DNA of 64,000 nt, taken from positions 202,488 to 266,487 of the forward strand of contig NZ_JARWNX010000056.1 in NCBI RefSeq assembly GCF_029868385.1, in the 5' to 3' direction. Below, in pieces: positions 16,446 to 25,122 of this stretch. Below the pieces are notes generated by a model, which made no database searches, was not told the DNA's origin, and was given only the letters and a program-made list of their open reading frames with translations. Positions within the stretch are counted from its first letter, which is position 1, and every line of letters starts with the position of its first letter. A program made the translations under genes and the position numbers. The DNA comes from Nocardia cyriacigeorgica. Its GTDB lineage: Bacteria > Actinomycetota > Actinomycetes > Mycobacteriales > Mycobacteriaceae.

Positions 16446-17323
16446 GCCTCGAACTCCTTTGCTATCTCCAGGATCAGCGACCTGGTGTCTTGTTCGTCCA
16501 ACGCTACACGCTGGAGCCCTGCCCAGGCGTCCCGATATCGCTGAATCTCGGCCTCCTGCTCCAGATAGAGATGCCCGGTGTACTCCTCCACGTAAACCAC
16601 AGGGGGCTCGATCATCCGCGACGATGGCAGGGGTGGGAACTCCAGCAACGTGAACGAACCGACTTGAAGTCCAATGTGCCCGTCAACGGACAGCGGCACG
16701 ACCCGGATAGAGATGTTCGCCCGGTTTCCGACGTCCGCCAGATGCCGGAGCTGCCGCGCCATCACAGATGGCCCGCCCACCCGGTGCCGGAGTGCCGCCT
16801 CCGACAGGATGACGTTCATACTGAACCCATCCTGATCCAGCTTCGCTTGCCGCCGTGTCGCCAACTCGACTCGCTGCTCCACCTCGACGGTCGGCATGGT
16901 CGGGTTGGAGACCCAGATCATGTCCCGCCGGTACTCCGGGATCTGTAGGAGCCCATGCACGAGGGTCAGCTGGAATGTCGTGATCGTTTGTGCGGCGTCC
17001 TCCAATCCAAGGTAGTGGTCGAACTTCGGTGCAACCGGATAGCTCCTCCACCACCCGTTTCCAGCCTTCTTCGCCTCCTCGACCTCCGCGGCCAGCGTCA
17101 GCAACCGCTCTCGCTCGACCTGGGTCGCCCCGTACTCATCGCACAGGGCGTTGACATACACCCGTGACAGTTTGGTCGGTAGTCCGTCCTCCATCCGTCC
17201 GATCGTTTGCGGCGAGATCTCGATGACCTTGCCCGCCGCTGTCTGGCTCTTGCCCGCCCGCATCCGCAACCTGCGCAGTTCCCGCCCGGCCGCCCGTTGA
17301 GGGAGTGTCGACCCCGCTGCCAT
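16442..17323 (-). CDS. XRE regulator with DUF5753 domain (WhiJ-like)
   Basis: A 293-residue protein. Residues about 10-60 form the XRE HTH (LRRLRMRAGKSQTAAGKVI through EISPQTIGRMEDG). Residues about 95-285 are the DUF5753 domain: LEDAAQTITTFQLTLVHGLLQIPEYRR, an EAALRHRVGG segment, and SFTLLEFPPLP followed by VVYVEEYTGHLYLE. This two-domain type regulates development or antibiotic production in streptomycetes together with small DUF397 proteins. It heads a four-gene operon with three DUF397 genes. The 245 bp upstream, shared with a divergent small-gene pair, must hold its promoter. Confidence 0.9.
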   Translation of the reverse strand: MAAGSTLPQRAAGRELRRLRMRAGKSQTAAGKVIEISPQTIGRMEDGLPTKLSRVYVNALCDEYGATQVERERLLTLAAEVEEAKKAGNGWWRSYPVAPKFDHYLGLEDAAQTITTFQLTLVHGLLQIPEYRRDMIWVSNPTMPTVEVEQRVELATRRQAKLDQDGFSMNVILSEAALRHRVGGPSVMARQLRHLADVGNRANISIRVVPLSVDGHIGLQVGSFTLLEFPPLPSSRMIEPPVVYVEEYTGHLYLEQEAEIQRYRDAWAGLQRVALDEQDTRSLILEIAKEFEA

Positions 17324-17568
17324 GTCGTTAGCCTCGCTATCGGATTGTTCGAATTATGGAACGCCTCGTCATGGAGCATGCGGTCGCGTGTCGGCCCACC
17401 GCAGAATCTTGGCAACTCGGCAGAAGAAACACGATCGTGCACATTCCAAAAACCTTGCGCGGCGCGTCTACTGGGTACAGCTCCGAGCGCGAGGCGAGGT
17501 CCGACCCCACCGGACCCCTGGCGCTCGGGGCACACCAGCCGATTACGACACCGGAGGTGCCAGCAATT

Positions 17569-17754
17569 ATGAACGCCCTTCCCCCTTTTCGCCACCATGC
17601 GGTGCTGACCATGACCGTCGAGCTCGCGCACCGGGTGATGCAGGAGCACATCGACTGCCCGGTCACCGTGTGTGCGATCAAATCGCAGGCGAAAACCTTA
17701 CTGGTGCAACAGAAACGCCTCGCACCGTCGGGTCGCATGAAATTCGGGTACTGA
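17569..17754 (+). CDS. Small protein of unknown function, first of a pair
   Basis: A 61-residue protein starting MNALPPFRHHAVLTMTVELA and including VMQEHIDCPVTVCAIKSQAK, ending in a basic tail GRMKFGY. ATG 17569 has GGAGG at 17553-17557. No family is recognised; the size, composition and the next small gene only 3 nt downstream suggest a two-gene actinobacterial regulatory or mobile-region module. A longer frame runs upstream to 17356 but its sequence looks non-coding. Confidence 0.55.
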   Translation: MNALPPFRHHAVLTMTVELAHRVMQEHIDCPVTVCAIKSQAKTLLVQQKRLAPSGRMKFGY

Positions 17755-17757
17755 GCC

Positions 17758-18036
17758 GTGGACCGATTGCGCGATATCGAAATCGATGTCCTCCGCGATG
17801 TGATAGACGCGGTGGATGCCCGGCTGGACACCATCGCGAATCTCCGGGTGCCGCGATCGAAGGTGTACGCCTCGGTCATCTACGCCGTCATTTCCAGTGC
17901 ACGGGATACCGGACATTACGGCGCCGGGATGCTGGCCAACGCACCCTTACTCGATTCGATCCTGTCGGGAGCCGAGGGCACCGAACACGGCGCCGCCATC
18001 TTCGCGACCCTGGTGGACCTCAACGCCCTCAATTAG
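17758..18036 (+). CDS. Small helical protein of unknown function, second of a pair
   Basis: A 92-residue protein with an N-terminal acidic amphipathic helix (MDRLRDIEIDVLRDVIDAVD) and a second hydrophobic stretch (VYASVIYAVISSARD). It starts with GTG 3 nt after the stop of the preceding 61-residue gene, so the two are translationally linked. No family is recognised. Confidence 0.6.
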   Translation: MDRLRDIEIDVLRDVIDAVDARLDTIANLRVPRSKVYASVIYAVISSARDTGHYGAGMLANAPLLDSILSGAEGTEHGAAIFATLVDLNALN

Positions 18037-18111
18037 CGACAGCCCGCCCGACACATCGAATCGGGCATCGACCGAACACCTTTCACTTCGCCGACGCCGC
18101 GCACCGGCTCG

Positions 18112-18651
18112 TCAGGAACCCCGGTGCGCGGCGTGCTGCGCCGCGACGCGCGCCCATACGGCGGGGTCGGTGCGCGGTCCACCCGGCGTGTCCGCGCCGT
18201 ACCGTTCGATCTCGGCGGCGAGGTCCAGCGGCCCGGTCAACGACACGCCGGGGCGCAGCGCGGCTTCGACCTGTTCATCCGGCACCAGCCAGCACACCTC
18301 GAACTCGATACCGTCCGGGTCGCGGCCGTACAGCGCCTTGGTCGAACCATGATCCCCGGCCCCGGTGAGCGCACCGGCCTCCGCCAATGCCGCACGCATG
18401 GCCGCGAGTTCGGCGAGCGTATCGACCTCCCAGGCCACGTGATACAGCCCGACCGAACCGGGAACGGTGGCCGCGGCACGGCGTGACTGGAACAGCCCGA
18501 GATCGTGATCGTTGGCCGAACCCGCATGCCGCAGGAACGCCCCACCGGGAAACCCTTCGGCCAGCCGCTGGAAGCCGAGCACCCCTTCATAGAAAGCGAG
18601 ACTGCGATCCAGGTCCGACACATACAGCACGACGTGATTGATTCCCCGCAT
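18112..18651 (-). CDS. VOC-superfamily (glyoxalase/extradiol dioxygenase-like) protein
   Basis: A 179-residue protein. The paired beta-alpha-beta-beta-beta modules are seen as INHVVLYVSDLDRSLAFYEGVLGF and SVGLYHVAWEVDTLAEL, with candidate metal ligands His (NHV), His (YHV) and Glu (IEFEV) in catechol-2,3-dioxygenase positions. A C-terminal 50-residue extension is rich in Ala and charged residues. Substrate is unknown; these enzymes cleave catechols, act on thiol adducts or bind drugs. ATG 18651 lies 10 nt after GAGGAG; a TTG 6 nt upstream is too close to it. Confidence 0.82.
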   Translation of the reverse strand: MRGINHVVLYVSDLDRSLAFYEGVLGFQRLAEGFPGGAFLRHAGSANDHDLGLFQSRRAAATVPGSVGLYHVAWEVDTLAELAAMRAALAEAGALTGAGDHGSTKALYGRDPDGIEFEVCWLVPDEQVEAALRPGVSLTGPLDLAAEIERYGADTPGGPRTDPAVWARVAAQHAAHRGS

Positions 18652-18728
18652 ACCCAACAGGCTCCTCGACCGATCGCTTCGCCGCCCGCCGACGACGAGC
18701 GGAATACAGTCTCACCATCCTCTCCCGG

Positions 18729-18917
18729 TTACGCGCACGACAGGGCGAGGTGTCCCAGAGACCGGAACAGACGCCGCCAGCGGGCAGGACTCACCGCCGG
18801 GAGCGCTTCCCCGGCTACCGGACTGTCGGCGACCACGAATCCAGCGACCAGAGTGGCAGTCGTGTCCGCATCGCCACCGGCCTCGATGCATGCGGTGACA
18901 GCTGCGGGATATCGGTG
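18729..18917 (-). pseudogene. C-terminal fragment of an ADP-ribosylglycohydrolase
   Basis: Reading leftward from about 18917, the sequence YPAAVTACIEAGGDADTTAT followed by LVAGFVVADSPVAGEALP contains the metal-binding GGDxDT motif and following helix of the ADP-ribosylglycohydrolase family. Only about 60 residues remain; the N-terminal 250 or so, including the other metal-binding aspartates, are absent from the adjacent sequence. It therefore cannot be functional. It sits between the VOC gene and a mycolyltransferase in a 390-bp gap that otherwise shows nothing beyond the promoter side of the mycolyltransferase. Confidence 0.65.
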
Positions 18918-19040
18918 TCTAGTGCCACCACCGATCCACTCTCGTCCCCTTCCCGACCAAACCGCAGACCGTCGCAGCACGAATCCTTACCTACGCGACC
19001 CAGCCGGGGCGTCGACACACCATGCGATAGGGGCTCGACA

Positions 19041-20063
19041 GTGACAACACCGCGATCCAGGCGAACGGCGGCCATCCGCTGGATGCTTGCCGCCACATTC
19101 GCCGCGACAGGCTCGGTCGGCGTGACGAGTACGGCGGTCGCCGCGCCCGATGCGCCGCGCGTCGACTCGGTGCAGCAGGTCGACGGCCGACAGCAGAACG
19201 TGACGGTCTATTCACCGGCGATGGGCAGGCCGATCCCGGTGCAGGTCCTGCGCGCCGCGGCCGACGCACCGCGGCCGACGATGTATCTGCTCAACGGGTC
19301 GCAGGGCGGTCCGAACGAGAGTGGCTGGGACGCACAGACCGATGCGATGACCTTCCTGCGCGACAAGGACGTCAACGTGGTGGTGCCGGTGGGTGGGGCG
19401 GGTTCGTACTACACCGATTGGGTGAACGACGATCCGGTGCTCGGCCGCAACAAATGGCAGACCTTCCTCAACGACGAACTCCCACCGGCCATCGAGGCAT
19501 TCCTCGGCGCGAACGGCGAGCGCACGCTGGCGGGCGTATCCATGAGCGGCACATCGGTATTGAACCTGGCGATCGCCAAACCGGGCTTCTGGCGCAGCGT
19601 CGCCTCCTACAGCGGGTGCGCGCAGACATCCGATCCGATCGGACAGGAGTTCGTTCGGATCACGGTGGAGAACTGGAGCGGGGCACGCAGCGTCGAGAAC
19701 ATGTGGGGCCCGCGCGGCGGCCCGCTGTGGCGCGCCAACGATCCCCTGCTCAATGCAGAGCGATTGCGTGGGACGGCGGTGTACCTCAGCTCCGGCAGCG
19801 GAGTTCCAGCCGCGCCACACGACACTCCGGCCGATCGGCGGGTCATGGAGGGGCGCATCCCGCTGCCGGTGCAGATCGCCTTCGGCGCACCGATCGAGGC
19901 CGCGATCCACTTCTGCACGGTGAACCTGACGAACAAGCTGCGCGACCTCGGCATCCCGGTCACCTTCGACGACCGGCCCGTCGGCACCCACTCCTGGGGC
20001 TACTGGGAAGACGATCTGCACCGTTCCTGGCCGTTCCTGGCAGGTTCGATCGGCCTCCGGTGA
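19041..20063 (+). CDS. Mycolyltransferase (antigen 85/MPT51-type esterase), secreted
   Basis: A 340-residue protein with an N-terminal signal sequence ending near residue 35 (TSTAVAA-PD). The alpha/beta-hydrolase nucleophile elbow is GVSMSG with Ser167, equivalent to the Ag85 GLSMAG motif; the C-terminal His is in GTHSWGYW. A YLLNGSQGG oxyanion segment and a VVVPVGGAGSYYTDW substrate-loop sequence are also typical. Such enzymes transfer mycolic acids to trehalose or arabinogalactan in the cell envelope. GTG 19041 has AGGGG 8 nt upstream. The upstream frame extends to 18750 but crosses pseudogene sequence. A second homologue lies at the right edge of the window. Confidence 0.9.
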   Translation: MTTPRSRRTAAIRWMLAATFAATGSVGVTSTAVAAPDAPRVDSVQQVDGRQQNVTVYSPAMGRPIPVQVLRAAADAPRPTMYLLNGSQGGPNESGWDAQTDAMTFLRDKDVNVVVPVGGAGSYYTDWVNDDPVLGRNKWQTFLNDELPPAIEAFLGANGERTLAGVSMSGTSVLNLAIAKPGFWRSVASYSGCAQTSDPIGQEFVRITVENWSGARSVENMWGPRGGPLWRANDPLLNAERLRGTAVYLSSGSGVPAAPHDTPADRRVMEGRIPLPVQIAFGAPIEAAIHFCTVNLTNKLRDLGIPVTFDDRPVGTHSWGYWEDDLHRSWPFLAGSIGLR

Positions 20064-20087
20064 CCTGACCGCCGCGGCCCGTGGCCG

Positions 20088-20207
20088 GTGAACTCCAGGC
20101 TTGTACGACCCGTCGGGGTGGTGTTCACCGTGCTGGCTGCCATGTCGGCGATGCAACGCCAGTACGTCCGCGACCGCATTCTCGAGGGCCACGAATTCAC
20201 GCGGGCT
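20088..20207 (+). pseudogene. Serine recombinase (resolvase) fragment
   Basis: The frame from GTG 20088 gives VVFTVLAAMSAMQRQYVRDR followed by ILEGHEFTR, which matches the end of the serine-recombinase catalytic domain and the start of helix E (pattern FTVLAAxxxMQRxYIRDRTLEGHE). Both the upstream catalytic serine region and the downstream DNA-binding part are missing, and the sequence after about 20207 is unrelated. It is a scrap of a mobile-element or resolvase gene. The rest of the 334-bp gap (20064-20397) shows only the promoter side of the next gene. Confidence 0.55.
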
Positions 20208-20397
20208 TCGACCACGGCGCTCGCCGCACGTGCGATGGCGAAGGTGATCGCTGGGGCAACATGGCTCGCGCCGGACCTCCGCGCCGCTGCCGTGACTGTC
20301 CCCGGTTTCGATCGGCGTGACCGTAATGCTGGTCGGCGCTGGTCCCGGATGGTTTCGTGTCCTGGCGACCGTCCAGTTCGAAGGAGAGGGCCACGGC

Positions 20398-21336
20398 ATG
20401 TCCGTCGATGACACCGCTGATACCGCGACCACCGTGCAGGTGGTCAAACTCGGCCGACACATCGGCGCACAGGTGAACGGGGTCCGCCTCGGCGGTGACC
20501 TGGACGAACAGACCGTGGCCGCCATCCGCGGCGCGCTGCATGAACACAAGGTGATCTTCTTCCGCGATCAGCACCACCTCACCGAGGACGGGCAGTACGA
20601 GTTCGCGCAGCTGCTCGGCAACCCCACCACACCGCACCCGACCCTCACCTCGGCGGGCGCGAAGAGCCTGGCCATCGACTCCCAGCACGGCCGCTCCAAT
20701 GTCTGGCACACCGATGTCACCTTCGTCGACCGCGTCCCCCAGGCGTCGATCCTGCGGGCGGTGACGTTGCCCAGCTACGGCGGCTCCACCACCTGGGCCT
20801 CCACGGTCGCCGCGTACAACTCGCTGCCGGAACCGCTCAAGCTCCTCGCCGAGAGTCTGCGCGCACGCCACTCCAACCGATACGACTACGCCGTGACCAC
20901 CGAAAACCTGCCCGACGAAAGCGCACGGGCCTACCAGCGCGAATTCGAGTCCACCTATTTCGAGACCGAACACCCCGTGGTGGAGGTGCACCCGGAGACC
21001 GGGGAACGCGCCCTGCTGCTGGGCTGCTTCGTCAAGGAGATCACCGGCCTCACCGGCAGCGAATCACGCGCACTGTTCCGGCTGTTCCAGGATCGGGTGA
21101 CCCGGCTCGAACACACCACCCGCTGGAACTGGGCGCTCGGCGATGTCGCCATCTGGGACAACCGCGCCACCCAGCATTACGCCGTGGACGACTACGACAG
21201 CACCGAGCACCGGAAACTGACCCGCATCACCCTCGCGGGCGCGGTCCCGGTAGGCGTGGACGGCAGGCCGAGCACCGTGATCACCGGCGATGCCGAGCCC
21301 TATGCCAGTGAGACCGCACTCCCGCGGGCGGCGTGA
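20398..21336 (+). CDS. TauD-family Fe(II)/2-oxoglutarate sulfate-ester dioxygenase (Rv3406-like)
   Basis: A 312-residue protein closely resembling M. tuberculosis Rv3406, a type II alkylsulfatase that oxidatively cleaves alkyl sulfates to aldehyde and sulfate. The iron ligands are H104 and D106 in VWHTDVTF and the distal His in RATQHYAVDDY; the oxoglutarate-binding Arg is in HRKLTRITL. ATG 20398 follows AAGGAGAGGG with 7-nt spacing. It stands directly upstream of a compatible-solute importer but with a 130-bp gap, so co-transcription is unlikely. Together with the CSPTR sulfatase it points to use of organosulfates as a sulfur source (inference). Confidence 0.87.
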   Translation: MSVDDTADTATTVQVVKLGRHIGAQVNGVRLGGDLDEQTVAAIRGALHEHKVIFFRDQHHLTEDGQYEFAQLLGNPTTPHPTLTSAGAKSLAIDSQHGRSNVWHTDVTFVDRVPQASILRAVTLPSYGGSTTWASTVAAYNSLPEPLKLLAESLRARHSNRYDYAVTTENLPDESARAYQREFESTYFETEHPVVEVHPETGERALLLGCFVKEITGLTGSESRALFRLFQDRVTRLEHTTRWNWALGDVAIWDNRATQHYAVDDYDSTEHRKLTRITLAGAVPVGVDGRPSTVITGDAEPYASETALPRAA

Positions 21337-21466
21337 GAGGTCCGTCTGCCGAATCGCCCGGCACGTGACGTTTCTGAACCGAACGCCCGGGTATCGATTA
21401 CCCTGTGACGGCTCACGAGTTCGGTAATTTCGCGCGGACACAGTACCGACTGATCTTCGGCTGACG

Positions 21467-22123
21467 ATGGGAATCGGCGTGAATTTGTGGAGCTATATCC
21501 AGGGGCGGGGTGAAGTTCTGGCTTTCCTCACCTATCAGCACGCGTCCCTGGCATTTCAGACGGTGCTCGTCGGTACAGTTGTCGCCGTGCTCATCGCGGT
21601 GGCGGTCTATCGGCTTCCGCTGTTGTCGGCGCTGTCGCTGACCTCCAGCCGGGTCGCGTTGACGATTCCTTCGCTGGCATTGCTCGCGTTGCTGCTGGTC
21701 CCGTTCGGGCTGGGCGTCGTGCCGTCGTTTCTGATGCTGGCATTCTTCGCGGCGCTGCCCGTGATCGGGAACGCGATCGTCGGTTTACGCTCGGTGCCCG
21801 CCTCGGTCATCGAATCGGCGCGCGGTATCGGCTTTTCCCGGTGGCGCATTCTACTGACCGTCGAATTGCCGATCGCCTGGCCGGTGATCCTCACCGGTAT
21901 CCGGGTGTCCACGCAAATGATCGTCGGTGTGGCCGCCATCGTCGCCTATGTGCTCGGCCCCGGCCTCGGATCGCTGATCTTCAACGGCCTTTCCCGGCTG
22001 GGTGGGGCCAACGCGCTCGAAATGGCGCTGACCGGAACGCTGCTCATCGTCGCCATCGCGTTGGTCTTCGACGCGCTGCTCGTCCTGCTCGGACGCCTCA
22101 CCATCGCAAAGGGACTCTCATGA
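21467..22123 (+). CDS. Compatible-solute (betaine/choline/carnitine) ABC transporter permease
   Basis: A 218-residue inner-membrane protein with about six hydrophobic helices and the ABC-permease EAA loop seen as SARGIGFSRWRILLTVELP. The family is OpuCB/ProZ, which imports quaternary amines for osmoprotection. It is the first of four genes whose stops and starts overlap as ATGA (22120, 23394, 24128), so it forms one tightly coupled operon with the ATPase, a second permease and the binding lipoprotein. ATG 21467 is used; GTG 21479 is an alternative, and neither has a strong ribosome site. Confidence 0.88.
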   Translation: MGIGVNLWSYIQGRGEVLAFLTYQHASLAFQTVLVGTVVAVLIAVAVYRLPLLSALSLTSSRVALTIPSLALLALLLVPFGLGVVPSFLMLAFFAALPVIGNAIVGLRSVPASVIESARGIGFSRWRILLTVELPIAWPVILTGIRVSTQMIVGVAAIVAYVLGPGLGSLIFNGLSRLGGANALEMALTGTLLIVAIALVFDALLVLLGRLTIAKGLS

Positions 22124-23397
22124 CCGACGCTGTGACCGATCGACCCGCGGTCCCCGAGCGCAATGTGACCGGTGCGTCCATCAAGCTCGACGCCGTCGTC
22201 AAACGCTATAAGGGCCAGGACAAGCCCGCTGTCCAACGTCTCGACCTCGAGATCGAGGCGGGCCGGATCGTCGCGTTCGTCGGCCCGTCCGGCTGCGGTA
22301 AGACCACCACGCTGAAGATGATCAACCGGTTGATCGAACCCACCGAGGGCCGCATCTTCATCGATGGCCGCGATGTCACCAAGGAAGATCCCGACAAGCT
22401 GCGCCAGTCGATCGGATACGTCATCCAGTCCGGTGGCCTGTTCCCGCACTGGTCGGTCGCCAAAAACATCGGCGCGATCCCCCGCGTACTCGGCTGGGAC
22501 AAACAGCGGATCGCCGAACGCACCGAATATCTGCTCGACCTGGTGGGTCTCGACCCCGACACCTTCGCCGACCGGCTACCCAAGGACATGTCCGGCGGCC
22601 AGCAGCAGCGCGTCGGCGTGGCCCGCGCGCTGGCCGCCGACCCGCCGGTGCTGCTCATGGACGAACCGTTCGGCGCGGTCGACCCGATCACTCGGGTTCG
22701 TTTGCAGGACAGCCTGATCGCGATCCAGCACGAACTCGGCAAGACCATCGTGATCGTCACCCACGATTTCGAGGAGGCCACCAAACTCGGTGACAAGGTG
22801 CTCATCCTGTCCGAGGGCGGGCACGTCGAGCAGTACGCGACCCCGGAGGAGATCCTCACCGATCCGGCGACGCCGTTCGTGGAGGAATTCGTCGGGTCCG
22901 GTGCGAAACTCGCCTATCTGACGGTGTCGCGGGTGCGCGATGTCGCCCACGACGAGGTGATCACCGCGCGCATCGGCGAACCCGCGCAGCAGGTGATCGA
23001 CCGTGCGCGGGCCGCCGGGCACACCTGGGTGGTCGTCGTCGACGATGCGGGACGGCCGCGCTCATGGCCCACCCTCACGGAGGTGGCGAGCAAACCCGAG
23101 GTGTCGGACTACCTGGACCGGCGCCTGCCCGTGGTCGCGCAGTCCTCGACCCTCAACGACGCGCTCGACGCCATGCTCGCGGCCAGCCAGGGCGCCACCC
23201 TCGTCACCGATGGACGCGGCGCGGTGATCGGATCGCTCGCCATCGGCGCGGTGACCGACGTGATCCAGACCAAACTCGCCGAAGGCCGCGCCGCCGAACC
23301 GGACCTGTCCTACGAAACCTACGTCGACGGCACCGATCCGGCGCCGACACCGGTGGTCGCCGCCGACGACGAGCCCGGATCGGCCGGACCGTCATGA
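22120..23397 (+). CDS. proV: Compatible-solute ABC transporter ATP-binding protein with CBS domains
   Basis: A 425-residue ATPase. Walker A is GPSGCGKTT near residue 50, the signature is MSGGQQQRVGVARAL, and Walker B is PVLLMDEPFGAVD. The C-terminal third (from about residue 290) contains CBS-like repeats (HTWVVVVDDAGRPRSWPTL; GATLVTDGRGAVIGSLAIGAV), which in OpuA/OpuC ATPases sense ionic strength or cyclic dinucleotides. Its ATG overlaps the stop of the first permease. The ProV/OpuCA assignment is by family; transported solute is not determined. Confidence 0.92.
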   Translation: MTDAVTDRPAVPERNVTGASIKLDAVVKRYKGQDKPAVQRLDLEIEAGRIVAFVGPSGCGKTTTLKMINRLIEPTEGRIFIDGRDVTKEDPDKLRQSIGYVIQSGGLFPHWSVAKNIGAIPRVLGWDKQRIAERTEYLLDLVGLDPDTFADRLPKDMSGGQQQRVGVARALAADPPVLLMDEPFGAVDPITRVRLQDSLIAIQHELGKTIVIVTHDFEEATKLGDKVLILSEGGHVEQYATPEEILTDPATPFVEEFVGSGAKLAYLTVSRVRDVAHDEVITARIGEPAQQVIDRARAAGHTWVVVVDDAGRPRSWPTLTEVASKPEVSDYLDRRLPVVAQSSTLNDALDAMLAASQGATLVTDGRGAVIGSLAIGAVTDVIQTKLAEGRAAEPDLSYETYVDGTDPAPTPVVAADDEPGSAGPS

Positions 23398-24131
23398 ACC
23401 GCCTGCGCCGCGTCCCGCTCGACGTGTGGTTCGAGCCGATCATCATCCTCGTCATCGGCATCGGCTACGTCCTGTGGTACCGGTCGACCACGCTCACCCC
23501 CACCGAACAGGCCTCCCTCGGTTGGGACAACCTCCAGACCACGATCCTCGAACACATCCGGCTCACGGTGGTGGCGACGCTGATCGTGGTGGTGGTCGCG
23601 ATTCCGCTCGGCATCGCGCTCACCCGGCCCGCGTTGAAACGGTTCGAGCCCATCGCCGTCAATATCGCCAATATCGGGCAGGCCGCGCCCGCCGTCGGTC
23701 TGCTCGTGCTGTTCACCTTCTGGCTCGGCACCGGATTCCGCACGGCGATCGTCGGTCTGGTCGTGTACGCGATCCTGCCGATCTTGCAGAACACGATCGT
23801 CGGGTTGCGGCAGGTGGATCAGCGCACCATCGAGGCCTCCCGCGGTATCGGCTATTCGGCCTCCAGAACGCTGTTCCAGGTGGAGTTGCCGCTCGCGGTG
23901 CCGGTGATCCTCAACGGTGTGCGCACCGCGCTGGTGATCCTGGTGGGCACCGCCACGCTGAGCACGTTCATCGGCGCGACCAGCCTCGGCACCTTGATCA
24001 CCACCGGCGTCACCCTGTTCCTGCCGAAACTGCTGATCTCCGGCGCGATCCTGGTCGGGCTGCTGGCCCTGATCATCGATTGGCTCGGCCGCCTGGTGGA
24101 GCTGGCCGCGACCCCGCGAGGTATCTCATGA
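23394..24131 (+). CDS. Compatible-solute ABC transporter, second permease
   Basis: A 245-residue membrane protein (ProW/OpuCD type) with an N-terminal helix (EPIIILVIGIGYVLWY), an extracytoplasmic segment, then five hydrophobic helices. The EAA-type loop is ASRGIGYSASRTLFQVELP. With the 218-residue permease it makes the heterodimeric channel of a ProXVWZ/OpuC importer. Start ATG 23394 overlaps the ATPase stop. Confidence 0.9.
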   Translation: MNRLRRVPLDVWFEPIIILVIGIGYVLWYRSTTLTPTEQASLGWDNLQTTILEHIRLTVVATLIVVVVAIPLGIALTRPALKRFEPIAVNIANIGQAAPAVGLLVLFTFWLGTGFRTAIVGLVVYAILPILQNTIVGLRQVDQRTIEASRGIGYSASRTLFQVELPLAVPVILNGVRTALVILVGTATLSTFIGATSLGTLITTGVTLFLPKLLISGAILVGLLALIIDWLGRLVELAATPRGIS

Positions 24132-25114
24132 GTTCGCCACGGGCCCGGCTGGCCACGCTGATGTCCGCGCTGGCGGTGACGGTGTCGATGCTCGCTGGCT
24201 GCGGTCTGGTGAGTTCATCGGGCACCTTCCACGACGCGCGGCTGCCCGGCGGCGAACAGCCGTTGCAGGGCACGAAGCTGGTGGTCACGTCGAAGAGCTT
24301 CACCGAGGGTGTGCTGCTCGGCAAGATCACCGCCACCTATCTGGCCGCCGCGGGCGCCGACATCACCGATCTGACCGGTGCGCCCGGTTCGGCGTCCTCG
24401 CGGCAGGCCCAGCTCAACGGCGACGCCGATGTGCTCTGGGAATACACCGGCACCGGATGGGTGAACTACCACAATCAGACCGAGACGATCTCCGATCCCA
24501 CCGAACTCTGGCAGCGCGTGCACGATATCGAGCGAAGCGAACACGATCTCGAATGGCTTCCGCCCGCCAATTTCAACGACACCTATGCTTTCGGCGCATC
24601 CACACCGAATGCCGAACGGTTGCAGGTGAAGTCGCTGTCGGATGTCGCGGCGCTGCCCGTCGCGGATCGCACATTCTGCGTGGACGACGAATTCTTCAGT
24701 CGCTCCGACGGATTCCTGCCGATGCTGGACAAGTACGGCATCCCCTACAACGATCCCAACGGTGTCCCGTCCGGGAATGTGACCCGCATGGACGCGGGCG
24801 TCGTCTACACCGCGACCGCCAAGGGCGCCCCCTGCAATTTCGGCATGATCTACACCACCGACGGCCGGGTCAAGAACCTGAATCTGCGGGTTCTCGACGA
24901 TGACAAGAAGTTCTTCCTGCCCTACAGCGGTACGGCCGTGGTGCGCGGCGTCGTCATCGACGGCACCCCGGAATTGCGCCCGCTGCTGGCCGTGATCTCC
25001 GAGCGGCTCACCGACGATCTGATGCAGGAACTGAACGGGCGCGTGGACATCGACGGCGAGGACCCGGCCGATGTCGCCTACGACTGGCTGAAGAGCGAAA
25101 ACCTCATCGAATAG
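24128..25114 (+). CDS. proX: Compatible-solute ABC transporter substrate-binding lipoprotein
   Basis: A 328-residue lipoprotein: signal peptide with lipobox LAGC (Cys at about residue 25), then an OpuAC-type domain beginning LVVTSKSFTEGVLLGKI, with the usual ALNGDADVLWEYTGTGW-like element here as QLNGDADVLWEYTGTGW. It delivers quaternary amines such as glycine betaine, choline or carnitine to the two permeases. Its start overlaps the preceding permease stop. The gene converges on the 671-residue cysteine-protease-like gene with only 8 bp between the stops. Confidence 0.92.
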   Translation: MSSPRARLATLMSALAVTVSMLAGCGLVSSSGTFHDARLPGGEQPLQGTKLVVTSKSFTEGVLLGKITATYLAAAGADITDLTGAPGSASSRQAQLNGDADVLWEYTGTGWVNYHNQTETISDPTELWQRVHDIERSEHDLEWLPPANFNDTYAFGASTPNAERLQVKSLSDVAALPVADRTFCVDDEFFSRSDGFLPMLDKYGIPYNDPNGVPSGNVTRMDAGVVYTATAKGAPCNFGMIYTTDGRVKNLNLRVLDDDKKFFLPYSGTAVVRGVVIDGTPELRPLLAVISERLTDDLMQELNGRVDIDGEDPADVAYDWLKSENLIE

Positions 25115-25122
25115 GCACAGTG

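Noticed and set aside
17337..17879. 180-residue minus-strand frame opposite the two small genes
   Set aside because: Ser/Arg-rich and lacks a ribosome site; the plus-strand pair has spacing and composition typical of genes, though both remain unassigned.
20000..20215. 71-residue minus-strand frame over the mycolyltransferase end
   Set aside because: Antisense to the recombinase fragment and the mycolyltransferase 3' end; composition fits a shadow.
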